DNA from: Niastella yeongjuensis
GTDB taxonomy: Bacteria; Bacteroidota; Bacteroidia; Chitinophagales; Chitinophagaceae
DNA: 64,000 bases
Reading direction: 5' to 3'
Assembly: GCF_900110245.1 (NCBI RefSeq)
Contig: NZ_FOCZ01000002.1
Location: forward strand, 868,001 to 932,000
A program made the position numbers and the translations under genes. Below, one piece after another: positions 35,858 to 44,662 of this stretch. The stretch's first letter is position 1. Each line of letters opens with the position of its first letter. The notes under the pieces were generated by a model. That model ran no database searches and was not told the DNA's origin. It was given only the letters and a program-made list of their open reading frames with translations.

Positions 35858-35885
35858 CTTCGTTGCGTGGCTACGCATTACGAAG
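35858..35885 (-). promoter_or_regulatory. nested dyad upstream of O-methyltransferase
   Basis: CTTCGT-T-GCGT-N4-ACGC-ATT-ACGAAG, 28 bp upstream of the start codon. It could be an operator or a leader hairpin. The rest of the 314-base stretch 35830-36143 is AT-rich with no gene or other clear signal. Confidence 0.35.
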
Positions 35886-36143
35886 CTACCTTGTAAGAGA
35901 AGGTTTTTAGCAGAAGGTTTCAATGAATCTCGGATGTACAGGAATGATCTGAATAAAATACGGAATAAAGAGAAAGATAAGGGATAGGGTAGAAGCCGCT
36001 TTCGCGACTACTAATATAACTAATTTTTATTTCCTTCTGTAACCTGGCTATTTCTTTTATCATCAGGTTTGCGCGTTCAGTTGTATGAGGATGCCATTAA
36101 AAGGAGCAGTATGTTTTGTTTCATATGGAATCTTAATTATGAT

Positions 36144-37304
36144 TTATAAGGTAACCGGCCGTTTTTTCATAAGGAACTTTCTTTTTAACCATTCTCTTAC
36201 AGGTTCGTCATACAGCTTAAGATAAATGTATGCCAATACAATGCTGACGATTACTACGGTAAAACCTGCCAGCAGGCCCTTCATTCCTAATTCAATGTGA
36301 TTATTCGTTACCCACGCTGTGAATGTGTAGATCAGCGGATAATGGGTGATGTAGAGCGGATAGGAGGTGTCCCCCAGGAACTTACAAATGCTGGCCGACC
36401 GGGGATTCATTATCTGGCCACCGGCTCCCATGGCAACAATGAGGGGGAACACCAGGATAACAACAACCGCTTCATAGATCCCGTTCATCCATAATTGTTG
36501 TTCGCCACCGATCCTCGGCATACTAAGAACAAGCACGATAAGGAAAGCACACCACCAGAATGCGCCCTTCACCCTGATCAATTTGCCCATGCGGCAAAGT
36601 AACAGTCCGGCAGTAAATGGAAACAATACCCGGGTACAACCAATGAACAGTTGTTCCTGGTTAATAGACCAGCCGCCGATCAGGTCTCCTTTCGGCCCCA
36701 AAACGAGATAGCCGGTTAACAGGCAGGCCGCCAATGCGACAAAAACGGCTAATACTATTTTTGAAAAACGCCGGAAAAGGATAGCATAGAGGATATTGGC
36801 AGTGTATTCAAAAAACAGCGACCAGCCAGGACCGTTGAGCGGGTGCATTTCCTGCCAGCCACGAATGTCCATGGAAACAGGTACCGGGATTAAAGTAGCG
36901 CCAATGACCATGGTCAGTAACAATTTCCAGACTGGCGTGTCGGCTATTAACGGGAAGACCTGACCCTGTTGTAAATAAAACAGCGCCGCGCCAACCAGGG
37001 AGCCAAGCACCACCAGGGGCTGTAACCGCACCAGCCGGCGTTTGTAAAAATCCCATTGGGTCATTTTTGACCACCGGTCGTCGTAAGCGTAGGAAATAAC
37101 AAATCCAGAGAGTAAAAAGAAGAAATCTACTGCCAGGTAACCATGGTTGATAATCATAACAAACCGGTTGCCGCCGCTGAAGGTTTCCATAACGTGCATG
37201 CAAACGACCATAACAGCGGCTACGCCGCGAAGGCCATCGAGTACCGGGTAGTGTTTCTTGGAGTCGAGGTAAGGTGTGGACGGGTTCATTTCAATTGTTT
37301 TCAT
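36144..37304 (-). CDS. acyltransferase-3 (OafA/YrhL) family membrane protein
   Basis: 386 residues, about ten membrane helices. LDGLRGVAAVMVVCMHVM gives the R/H catalytic motif of the acyltransferase-3 family near residue 23, and YLAVDFFFLLSGFVISY is the conserved third-helix segment. These proteins O-acylate extracytoplasmic sugars or peptidoglycan. Part of a run of envelope/lipid genes; a strong hairpin separates it from the desaturase gene. Confidence 0.93.
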   Translation of the reverse strand: MKTIEMNPSTPYLDSKKHYPVLDGLRGVAAVMVVCMHVMETFSGGNRFVMIINHGYLAVDFFFLLSGFVISYAYDDRWSKMTQWDFYKRRLVRLQPLVVLGSLVGAALFYLQQGQVFPLIADTPVWKLLLTMVIGATLIPVPVSMDIRGWQEMHPLNGPGWSLFFEYTANILYAILFRRFSKIVLAVFVALAACLLTGYLVLGPKGDLIGGWSINQEQLFIGCTRVLFPFTAGLLLCRMGKLIRVKGAFWWCAFLIVLVLSMPRIGGEQQLWMNGIYEAVVVILVFPLIVAMGAGGQIMNPRSASICKFLGDTSYPLYITHYPLIYTFTAWVTNNHIELGMKGLLAGFTVVIVSIVLAYIYLKLYDEPVREWLKRKFLMKKRPVTL

Positions 37305-37343
37305 ATGACAACCCTAATGTACCCCTGTTTTCTTAAAATGAAA

Positions 37344-37371
37344 AATCCCTCCCGATGCGTCGGGAGGGATT
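37344..37371. terminator. terminator hairpin
   Basis: AATCCCTCCCGA (37344-37355), 4-base loop, TCGGGAGGGATT (37360-37371), perfect. It follows the leftward LpxL-like/desaturase pair and precedes the acyltransferase-3 gene. Confidence 0.85.
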
Positions 37372-37395
37372 GTATAACTGATTTATTGTTTTATA

Positions 37396-38418
37396 CTAAC
37401 TGGCAGTTGTTATTGCGCTTATTGCCGGCTGCGGGTAATACACCTCTTTAAGGCCTACCATAGAATTGGTGCCCGGGTCCCAAACTTTCAACTTGAAACA
37501 GGCCACGATATCCCAGGGGTTCAGGGAAGTTGTTTTAGCTTCCGCTAATTGTGGCAGTTTGGCCATTACTTCAGGCAAACGGTAAAACGGAATGCGTGAA
37601 TTGATGTGGTGAATATGGTGGTAACCGATATTGGCGGTAACCCATTTCCAAAATGGATTCATTACCATGTAACTGCTCGAAGACATAGCCGCTTCCTCAT
37701 AACACCAGTCGTCTTTTTCGCGGAAGGTTACGCCCGGAAAATTGTGCTGTGCATAGAATAAATAGGCACCTATCATAAAGGCCAGTAAAAAAGGAACAAT
37801 CGCCGCCAGCAACCAGGTGAGCCAGCCCAGGTAAACGAAGACTATAGCACTAATGCCAAAGTGAACGATCAGTGCAATGAGCGAATCCCAGTGGCGTTTG
37901 GGCGCACTGAGAAAGGAGCGTACACACATGCCATAAATAAACATGGTAATGTACCCAAACCCAATGGTCAATGGATGGCGGATGAACAGGTAGCCACGTT
38001 GTTCTGCTTTGGATGCCTGCAAGAAACGTTGTTTGGTCATAATGGGATATGAACCTATGCTGGCACTGAATAATTTCGAATTGTGATTATGGTGATAATC
38101 GTGCGACCGCTTCCAGATGCTGGTAGGCGCGAGAATATAAATGCCGTACAGGGTGAAAAGGATATTAGCGGGCACTGACCGGTTAAGGATGGTATGATGC
38201 TGATGATCGTGGTAGATCACAAACATGCGCACCATGGTAAGCCCGGCGCCAAGACTGCAGGCAATACGTAGGAAAATATTATCCAAAAAATAAATACCTG
38301 ACACAAGTGCGATCAGGACGGCTAACGTAGACAGGCTATAGAGCCAGCTTTTCCATACTATTTCTTTGGCAAATGGCTTGGTTGCAAGGATCAGCTCCCG
38401 GCCCGGATTTTTTTGCAT
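37396..38418 (-). CDS. membrane fatty acid desaturase
   Basis: 340 residues with four or more membrane helices and three His boxes: HDHQHH, HDYHHNHN (after WKRS) and HHIHH (after GYHHI), the di-iron ligand pattern of membrane fatty acid desaturases/hydroxylases. It would introduce a double bond into membrane acyl chains using ferredoxin or a flavin donor. It begins 21 bases after the LpxL-like gene, so the two are probably co-transcribed and act in membrane lipid remodelling. Confidence 0.92.
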   Translation of the reverse strand: MQKNPGRELILATKPFAKEIVWKSWLYSLSTLAVLIALVSGIYFLDNIFLRIACSLGAGLTMVRMFVIYHDHQHHTILNRSVPANILFTLYGIYILAPTSIWKRSHDYHHNHNSKLFSASIGSYPIMTKQRFLQASKAEQRGYLFIRHPLTIGFGYITMFIYGMCVRSFLSAPKRHWDSLIALIVHFGISAIVFVYLGWLTWLLAAIVPFLLAFMIGAYLFYAQHNFPGVTFREKDDWCYEEAAMSSSSYMVMNPFWKWVTANIGYHHIHHINSRIPFYRLPEVMAKLPQLAEAKTTSLNPWDIVACFKLKVWDPGTNSMVGLKEVYYPQPAISAITTAS

Positions 38419-38439
38419 GATTTGAGACTAAAGGGTTTT

Positions 38440-39333
38440 TTATAGAATTATTTTGTTTTCTGCCGGGCGTTTGTGCTTCCATCGTCTATGTGACCACAGC
38501 CATATTTCAGGTTGTTCACGAATATCTTTTTCCAGTCTGGCGGTGTGCAATTCAGAGACTTTCCCTTCGGCGGTCTTTTTAGCGTCTTCCACCAATACTT
38601 CCGCCAATATGTTGTAATAACCTCTTTTTAATCGCTTTATTGTTATATACACAATAGGATACCCCATTTTCTGGGCAATTTTTTCCGTTCCCTTAAAAAC
38701 CGGTGTGTCCTGGTTTAAAAAGGTTGTCCAGAAGGCACTTTCGGGTGAAGGTGTTTGGTCGGCAATAAAGGCAGTGGTGCTGATCATTGACTTGTTTCTC
38801 ACCATGTCTTTGTAAGTGTCTCTCATGGCAATAAGCCCCGTGCCGAAGCGTGTACGCATGCGAACCATCAACCCATTGAAGTATTTATTGCGGAACGGAT
38901 GGTAGACCACGAACAATTTTTGTTTACAAAGGAGGCTGAAAGTATTGCCTGCCCATTCCCAATTGCCGTAATGACCCATCACCAGCATAATACTTTTTCC
39001 TTCTTGGTTATACCGGTCGAAAATGGCTTTTGCCTCCGGGCTTAACGTGCAACGTTTTAACATGGAGGAGCGCCCGATGGTAAGTGTTTTAAAACTTTCC
39101 AGAAAGAGATCACTGAGGTAGTGGTAATAATCCTTGCACAATCTTGTTAATTCTTTTTCCGACTTTTCAGGGAAAGAATTGCGAAGGTTTTGCAGCACTA
39201 CCTTTTTGCGGTAGCCGGTAACATAATATAGAAGAAAATAAAATCCGTCACTAACCCTGTATAAGATGGGGAAGGGTAGGAGGGAAAGCAAATAAATGAA
39301 TGGTAACGAAATGTAATAAACTAGGCCTTGCAT
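38440..39333 (-). CDS. LpxL/HtrB-like lipid A biosynthesis acyltransferase
   Basis: 298 residues from ATG 39333 (MQGLVYYISLPFIYLLSLLPF), the membrane segment typical of the family start; the frame is open further upstream without family sequence. The catalytic HxxxxE motif is HYGNWEW, followed by the family block YHPFRNKYFNGLMVRMR, IADQTPS and the C-terminal WLWSHRRWKH. It transfers a secondary acyl chain to a lipid A precursor at the inner membrane, or a related lipid. It lies just upstream of the desaturase. Confidence 0.92.
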   Translation of the reverse strand: MQGLVYYISLPFIYLLSLLPFPILYRVSDGFYFLLYYVTGYRKKVVLQNLRNSFPEKSEKELTRLCKDYYHYLSDLFLESFKTLTIGRSSMLKRCTLSPEAKAIFDRYNQEGKSIMLVMGHYGNWEWAGNTFSLLCKQKLFVVYHPFRNKYFNGLMVRMRTRFGTGLIAMRDTYKDMVRNKSMISTTAFIADQTPSPESAFWTTFLNQDTPVFKGTEKIAQKMGYPIVYITIKRLKRGYYNILAEVLVEDAKKTAEGKVSELHTARLEKDIREQPEIWLWSHRRWKHKRPAENKIIL

Positions 39334-39541
39334 GCCGGCCCAAGATAAACTTTTATAGCCGGATACAAACCAATTGGTTAAATGTTTAATGTAAATATTA
39401 CATTTTTCAGGGTTTACTCTTACCGGTCCCCGGTGAAACACGCCCTATTGTTTTACAAATCGCTGATTTGCAGAATTTTGAAATGGGTTTGTTACGGCTA
39501 ACCCCGGAAATCAATATTATTATGAAATAGGGTATCTTTTA

Positions 39542-39549
39542 TATTTTTG
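39542..39549 (+). promoter_or_regulatory. possible -7 promoter element
   Basis: TATTTTTG matches TAnnTTTG exactly, about 50 bases before the MBOAT GTG start; no good -33 TTTG lies at the usual distance. Confidence 0.3.
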
Positions 39550-39598
39550 CACCTTCAATTTTATTCCGGCCTGCCAATTCGTAACAAAACCATCATTA

Positions 39599-41020
39599 GT
39601 GTTATTTAATTCCGTTGAATTCTTATTGTTTCTACCGTCTGTTTTTATACTGTATTGGTTTGTCTTCAACAGGTCTTTGCACTGGCAGAATATATTGATC
39701 TTAATAGCCAGTTATTTCTTTTATGGCTGGTGGAGCTGGAAATTCATGGTACTGCTGGCCCTGAGCACTTTTCTCGATTACTTATATGGTTTTGGGGTAG
39801 CTCTACAAAACAGAAAAAGAGCCAGGCTTTTTTTATGGCTGAGTGTTTTGAATAATCTTGGCATCCTGGCGGTGTTCAAATATTATAACTTTTTTGCATT
39901 ACAATTTCAGCAGGGGCTGGCTTTGCTGGGTTTACACACAAATGTGGTTTTATTGCAGGTGGCTATACCTATCGGTATTTCATTTTATACCTTTCATGGC
40001 ATGTCGTATGTGTTCGACATCTACCGCGATAAACAAAAGCCGGTAAAGAATTTTATTGACTATGCTGTGTTTGTTTCCTTTTTCCCATTATTGGTAGCCG
40101 GGCCAATTGAAAGGGCCAGTCACCTGTTGCCTCAAATCAGGAAGAAAAGGTTTTTTAATAATATCCAGGCCGCAGATGGTTGCAGGCTGATTTTGTGGGG
40201 ACTGTTCAAAAAAGTGGTGATTGCAGACAGCCTGGCGGTGATTGTGGACAATATATTTACCCATTATCATGATCAGCATGCGAGCTCCCTTATTGTAGGA
40301 GCCATTGCTTTTTCTTTTCAGATCTATGGCGACTTCAGCGGCTATACAGACATTGCATTGGGCACCGCTAAGTTGTTTGGGTTTGAATTGTTGACCAATT
40401 TCAAATTCCCCTATTTCTCCCGGGATATTGCCGAATTCTGGCGCCGCTGGCATATTTCACTCTCCTCATGGTTCCGGGATTATTTATACATTCCGCTGGG
40501 AGGTTCCAAACAGGGAAAATTAAAAGCAGTAAGAAATACGTTCATCATTTTTCTGGTGAGTGGTTTCTGGCATGGGGCTAGTTGGAAATACATTGCCTGG
40601 GGTGGCATTCACGCCTGCGGGTTCTTGCCCTTGTTGCTGTTAAACCGTAACCGAAAACACACATCGGATGTGGTTGCCCAGGAACGCAGGCTGCCTTCGG
40701 GAAGGGAACTTGCACAAATGATGGTCACTTTTACTTTTGTGACCTTTGCGTGGGTGTTTTTTCGTGCTGCTGATATGCGGGAAGCCATCGGGTATTTGAC
40801 AAGCGCAGTTACCAATTATAAACAACCGAAGGACCTTTTAATGTGCCTGAGCGTATGCTGTTATATTATTCCGTTAATAGGCTGCGACTGGTGGTTGCGA
40901 AGAGATGAGCGAAGCTTAAAAGCGCCCCGGCGAATAAAATCAGTTATATATGTAGTACTGGCATTGCTGGTGCTGTTCTACTTTGGCAAACAAACAAACT
41001 TTATATATTTTCAGTTTTAG
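39599..41020 (+). CDS. MBOAT-family O-acyltransferase (AlgI/DltB type)
   Basis: 473 residues from a GTG start (LFNSVEFLLFLPSVFILYWFV is the usual AlgI N-terminus). About eleven membrane helices; the conserved FWRRWHISLSSWFRDYLYIPLGG and the putative catalytic His in FLVSGFWHGASWKYIAWGG. MBOAT proteins of this branch move acyl groups across the membrane to extracellular glycans. Three bases separate it from an SGNH-like gene, the normal partner, so the pair probably O-acetylates an exopolysaccharide or cell-wall polymer. Confidence 0.94.
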   Translation: MLFNSVEFLLFLPSVFILYWFVFNRSLHWQNILILIASYFFYGWWSWKFMVLLALSTFLDYLYGFGVALQNRKRARLFLWLSVLNNLGILAVFKYYNFFALQFQQGLALLGLHTNVVLLQVAIPIGISFYTFHGMSYVFDIYRDKQKPVKNFIDYAVFVSFFPLLVAGPIERASHLLPQIRKKRFFNNIQAADGCRLILWGLFKKVVIADSLAVIVDNIFTHYHDQHASSLIVGAIAFSFQIYGDFSGYTDIALGTAKLFGFELLTNFKFPYFSRDIAEFWRRWHISLSSWFRDYLYIPLGGSKQGKLKAVRNTFIIFLVSGFWHGASWKYIAWGGIHACGFLPLLLLNRNRKHTSDVVAQERRLPSGRELAQMMVTFTFVTFAWVFFRAADMREAIGYLTSAVTNYKQPKDLLMCLSVCCYIIPLIGCDWWLRRDERSLKAPRRIKSVIYVVLALLVLFYFGKQTNFIYFQF

Positions 41021-41023
41021 GAA

Positions 41024-42037
41024 ATGAAGCAGTTTTTATTAAAGACTACCCGCTATCTTCTGGTAACAGTACTATTATCCGGGATAATTATTGGCGGGTT
41101 CATTTCCCGAAAGCCTGAGTTTTTCTTAGGGCCTGCAGTAGATTATTTTCAATGCCAGTATCAATATGGCCAAATCAATAAGAAAACCGGATTCACAAGT
41201 ATTATCATCGGCGACTCGCGGGGGAATGCAAGTATTAATCCACGCCAGCTTGGGGAAAAGTGGATTAATTTATCCATCCCGGGAAGTGATTTTTTTGAAG
41301 GATATATTACTTTGAAGCGATACCTGCAGCACAATAAAGTAGATACTTTAGTAATGGTCTATGGAATGAGTTACATCAGCGAATACTCCCGCTGGTTTAA
41401 TCTCAGGACTATTCCTTACCGGTTTATCAGTTATGGCGAATTGAAAGAGCTGGAGCAACTGGAAAGAAAATACAATTATCTTTTTCACAACCGGGCCGCG
41501 GGGCATGCTACGTTGAGATACGATCAGTTTGTCAGGGAATTAAAATACTGGCATTCTCCGTTTTCTTACCGGGAAACATTTTTGGACGGCTTAAATAATT
41601 GCTGTTTTTCTCAAAAGAAGACTGCTCGTGACAAGCAAAGGGTCATTGCTCAATTAAGCGAATACCGGGGTTATACAAATTTTGGCGGAGCCGATTCCAA
41701 TAACACGGATGTTATAGATGCCAAACTTCGCTTTGAACCCGGACAGATCAATCAGCATTATCTTGAGCAGATCATGCGTTTGGCCGAAGCGAATGATATC
41801 GCTGTATATCTGGTTAATCCGCCCATGAACCAGGCTTCGTTCAATACTTATAACAAATCCCTGTATGAGTCTACAATAAATCAGTTTCTGGAAGGGTTGC
41901 AAAAAAAGTATTCCCGGTTATGTGTTTTGCAGACTGAAGTATGGTTGCCGAATACGATGTTCGGCGATCAACTGCATGTAAACAAAAGAGGTACCAGTTC
42001 GTTTTCAGCAAATGTACGAGCACGATTGGGCAGATAA
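41024..42037 (+). CDS. SGNH/GDSL-like membrane-anchored partner of MBOAT
   Basis: 337 residues: an N-terminal membrane anchor (YLLVTVLLSGIIIGGFI), then an SGNH-like domain with block I IIIGDSRG (nucleophile Ser about residue 65) and block V FGDQLHVNKRG (Asp/His), plus NPP in the middle. The layout is like DltD/AlgX-type acyl-transfer partners. Encoded three bases after the MBOAT gene. The acceptor polymer is unknown. Confidence 0.8.
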   Translation: MKQFLLKTTRYLLVTVLLSGIIIGGFISRKPEFFLGPAVDYFQCQYQYGQINKKTGFTSIIIGDSRGNASINPRQLGEKWINLSIPGSDFFEGYITLKRYLQHNKVDTLVMVYGMSYISEYSRWFNLRTIPYRFISYGELKELEQLERKYNYLFHNRAAGHATLRYDQFVRELKYWHSPFSYRETFLDGLNNCCFSQKKTARDKQRVIAQLSEYRGYTNFGGADSNNTDVIDAKLRFEPGQINQHYLEQIMRLAEANDIAVYLVNPPMNQASFNTYNKSLYESTINQFLEGLQKKYSRLCVLQTEVWLPNTMFGDQLHVNKRGTSSFSANVRARLGR

Positions 42038-42246
42038 AAGAAACCCGGCTTCCCACTAAAACGTTCATTCGCAATGTTCCAATTAAAGTATAGCCATTAA
42101 AAAAGAGTGACAAGAATCATTTTGTCCCATTAGAAATTATTTCCAAACTTTGCCTGCAACCGTCCCACCTTCTGAATAGTTCCTCTTAATCCAGACGCCT
42201 TTTAAAGAAAAAAAATCGGTTAATCATTATTTACTAAAGTGTTAGA

Positions 42247-42271
42247 CATCCCCTGATGCTGTTTGGGGATG
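42247..42271. promoter_or_regulatory. dyad upstream of the metalloprotease operon
   Basis: CATCCCC (42247-42253) and GGGGATG (42265-42271) are a perfect 7-bp inverted repeat about 60 bp before the start codon, in the 291-base gene-free stretch 42038-42328. It may be an operator or hairpin. The rest of the stretch is AT-rich without clear signals. Confidence 0.35.
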
Positions 42272-42315
42272 AACTATATTCTTTTGTACAAACAAATAAA
42301 ATAACTCTTAAAACC

Positions 42316-42323
42316 AGGAGGTG
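42316..42323 (+). promoter_or_regulatory. strong Shine-Dalgarno before the metalloprotease
   Basis: AGGAGGTG is complementary to the 16S 3' end and ends five bases before ATG 42329. Most starts in this window lack such a site, so it fixes this start and suggests high translation. Confidence 0.8.
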
Positions 42324-42328
42324 TAATC

Positions 42329-43312
42329 ATGAACAAATCAAACAATGCCGAAGAAGCATTATCCCGCATTATTAGCATTGCCAATGAGGCGCTTGGGACT
42401 ACAACCAGTGAGAAAGATAATAAAAGCACACCAGAAGAAATCGGTTGTTCCATTAAAATGCTTCCTGTTCATCTGCTTGAAAAAGCGGCGGAAACAGCTG
42501 TCAAAGTATATCCTGTTAATAAACCGGTTTTAGAGTCCACAAGAGAGCTGGCTATGGAACTAACCGCCAATCCGCAAAAGCTAACGTTGCTGATTACAAA
42601 ATACTGGGGGCCTTTTCCCCGGAAGCTAACCGTAAGCTTTATGGAATCTACACCTGCAGATCTCAAAAAAAGGATCATAGGTCACATGAACGCCTGGTCA
42701 AAAACAGCCTGTATATCTTTTGTTGAAACGGAAGGAGATGGTAATGTTAGAATTTCCAGAGGTGGCGGTGGGTATTGGTCTTATCTTGGAACAGACATTC
42801 TTCATGTTCCAACAAATATGCAAACCATGAACCTGCAGGGATTTACCATGAATACGATCGACTCTGAGTTTTACAGGGTGATAAGACATGAAACAGGGCA
42901 TACACTTGGGTTCCCTCATGAACACATGAGACGGGAAATCATAAACAGGATTGATAAGGAAAAAGCGTACGAATATTTTGAAAGAACACAGGGCTGGGAT
43001 CGGGCAACCGTAGATCAGCAAGTACTTACTCCCTTAAACGACAGCTCGATCATAGGTACACCTGCTGATCAGACTTCCATCATGTGTTATCAGCTTCCTT
43101 CCTCCATTACCAAAGATAATCAGCCAATATTAGGTGGTACTGACATAAATGAGTCGGATTATAAATTTGCCGCCATTGTTTATCCCAAACTTTTCAGTAG
43201 CACACAGGTTGCAGATTATGGAAAAGAAGCTTATCAGGAAGCATGGACTAAAGATCAGGATGTAAGTGATACCCAGATTGAAGAGGTAATTAAATCCAGT
43301 TTGATAAAGTAG
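42329..43312 (+). CDS. astacin-like (M12A) zinc metalloprotease without signal peptide
   Basis: 327 residues. HETGHTLGFPHEH (H187, E188, H191, H197) is the extended astacin zinc motif HExxHxxGFxHE, and S250-I-M252-C-Y254 supplies the Met-turn and switch Tyr (astacins have SxMHY). The catalytic domain spans about 90-290. The first 85 residues are polar with no signal peptide, so the protein is either cytosolic, exported by another route, or carries a non-classical leader or propeptide. A small gene 27 bases downstream probably shares its transcript. Confidence 0.92.
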   Translation: MNKSNNAEEALSRIISIANEALGTTTSEKDNKSTPEEIGCSIKMLPVHLLEKAAETAVKVYPVNKPVLESTRELAMELTANPQKLTLLITKYWGPFPRKLTVSFMESTPADLKKRIIGHMNAWSKTACISFVETEGDGNVRISRGGGGYWSYLGTDILHVPTNMQTMNLQGFTMNTIDSEFYRVIRHETGHTLGFPHEHMRREIINRIDKEKAYEYFERTQGWDRATVDQQVLTPLNDSSIIGTPADQTSIMCYQLPSSITKDNQPILGGTDINESDYKFAAIVYPKLFSSTQVADYGKEAYQEAWTKDQDVSDTQIEEVIKSSLIK

Positions 43313-43339
43313 GGTTGTTAATAGCAGTCCATTCAGGTT

Positions 43340-43651
43340 ATGGCGCACCTGGTCACCATTGATAGCAGTCGGGAAATACCCCAAATGATCTATATTGACA
43401 TAGGTGATGTTTTGTTTTTTAAGGCAACGGGTGGGCATCAGCTTTCTGGAAAAGATGTCATTGAGCTCATAGGTATTTTCTCTGAATCTTTATTACTTTC
43501 TTCCGGAGAAAAAATCTATCCGGAGGGTTTGCCCAATATTGTGCTTTTTAAAGCCATTAAGCAAGGTAAGGCTATGCTTAGTATTGTTGTTGGTGGTTCA
43601 TGGGATAATCCAATGGCTGCATCATGTGAGGTTACAGTTGGCATTAAGTAA
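43340..43651 (+). CDS. small beta-rich protein downstream of metalloprotease
   Basis: 103 residues, no signal peptide, mostly predicted strands: IYIDIGDVLFFKAT, PNIVLFKAIKQGKAMLSIVVGGSWDN and a closing CEVTVGI. The pattern of strand-turn-strand ending in G-x-A-x-L-x-I..W..C-x-V-x-V recalls Ig-like inhibitor folds such as chagasin, but the diagnostic NPTTGY loop is absent. It could be an inhibitor, immunity or substrate partner of the protease; that is inference from position. Confidence 0.7.
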   Translation: MAHLVTIDSSREIPQMIYIDIGDVLFFKATGGHQLSGKDVIELIGIFSESLLLSSGEKIYPEGLPNIVLFKAIKQGKAMLSIVVGGSWDNPMAASCEVTVGIK

Positions 43652-43690
43652 TAAATCCCGGACTGAAAGGTCCGGGATTTATTATTTTTT
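43651..43690 (+). terminator. intrinsic terminator
   Basis: ATAAATCCCGGAC (43651-43663) pairs with GTCCGGGATTTAT (43670-43682), then TATTTTTT. It starts within the stop codon of the small protein and also faces the convergent lipoprotein gene. Confidence 0.88.
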
Positions 43691-43702
43691 ACTTATAAAA
43701 GG

Positions 43703-44155
43703 TTAAAGAATGTCGAAAGTGCGTACCAGCGTGCTGGTTACGGGCATGGTTATGGGGTCGTTTGCTTTCCCGTTAAGTGTCCACTGAATAACAGCGGTGT
43801 AAGGATATTGTGCAGTGGTAACTCCGCTAAGGGTAATGCTGCAGTTACTAACCGCCTGAGTGGTTTCCAATGTCAAAACGCCGTTTTGGAAATCAGTTGC
43901 GCTGAACGCTATGGTGCTTTCATTTGAACGAACCACATTGTTTACTTTCCAGGTGGCCAGGTTTAAATTAGGCAGCAGTGCATTAATAGCTCCGGAAAAT
44001 GAGCCCTGGTTGGTAGCGGGTACGGGTGACAAGGTCAGTTTGATTAACAAAGTCTTGGCGTTATTATTAGTATTCCCATCATCACTGCTCTTTTTGCAGG
44101 AGATTGCGCCAGAAATAACCATTATTAACGCGAGTACGGTAAGTATTTTTTTCAT
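43703..44155 (-). CDS. small hypothetical lipoprotein
   Basis: 150 residues with a lipoprotein signal (MKKILTVLALIMVISGAISCKKSSDD; Cys at residue 20). The rest is rich in Thr, Ser, Asn and Val and looks like one beta-sandwich (KTLLIKLTLSPVP ... TAVIQWTLNG). No family recognised. Exposed at the cell envelope if the lipobox is used. Confidence 0.8.
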   Translation of the reverse strand: MKKILTVLALIMVISGAISCKKSSDDGNTNNNAKTLLIKLTLSPVPATNQGSFSGAINALLPNLNLATWKVNNVVRSNESTIAFSATDFQNGVLTLETTQAVSNCSITLSGVTTAQYPYTAVIQWTLNGKANDPITMPVTSTLVRTFDIL

Positions 44156-44263
44156 TGATTAATGTTTTCAGGCGCAAATTTGGTAGAATCCATGAAGAAG
44201 GACAATACTGGAAATGCATGTTTTTTATCTACTGGATTTTCAGTAGGTCCGGGGTTTATGCAA

Positions 44264-44650
44264 TTACTTAGGGGAAAAAAGCAGTTTCCTGATTTCCGGA
44301 GAAATTAATACCTGAGAGATCCATAAAACGATGCCGAAAACAATTGGGAAAAAGTAGGGGTGTCCTCCCATGTTGGCCTGAATCATTACCGCCGTAGCTC
44401 CACCCAAATAGGCAGTGATAAGAATTAATCCGAAGGTACTGGTTAATGGAACTGCATAAAGGATGATGAAGATCAGCAACATAATACCCAATGCTGGAAC
44501 AAGAGCAGGAGCTATACCTAATTTGGCTGATGCTTCCATCGATTGATGATGTTTAATGATCTTTGTTATGGCGTCGAATGCCATGAAAAGTATCAATAAT
44601 ACCTTAAGGACCTGGCCTATCCAAAAGCCAATGTTGTGATTGCTGTTCAT
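44264..44650 (-). CDS. DoxX-family membrane protein
   Basis: 128 residues with four membrane helices, including LKVLLILFMAFDAITKIIKH at the start and PALVPALGIMLLIFIILYAVP, the typical DoxX-like layout with a helix-terminal GIAPALVP. It begins 12 bases after the PhnB-like gene stop, so the two are probably one transcript. Function unknown; members are linked to oxidative-stress or thiosulfate-quinone systems. Confidence 0.88.
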   Translation of the reverse strand: MNSNHNIGFWIGQVLKVLLILFMAFDAITKIIKHHQSMEASAKLGIAPALVPALGIMLLIFIILYAVPLTSTFGLILITAYLGGATAVMIQANMGGHPYFFPIVFGIVLWISQVLISPEIRKLLFSPK

Positions 44651-44662
44651 TATGTATGGAGT

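Noticed and set aside
42262-42286. -33/-7 promoter for the metalloprotease
   Set aside because: TTTG and TTCTTTTG are present but only 13 bases apart, too close for the known Bacteroidota spacing.
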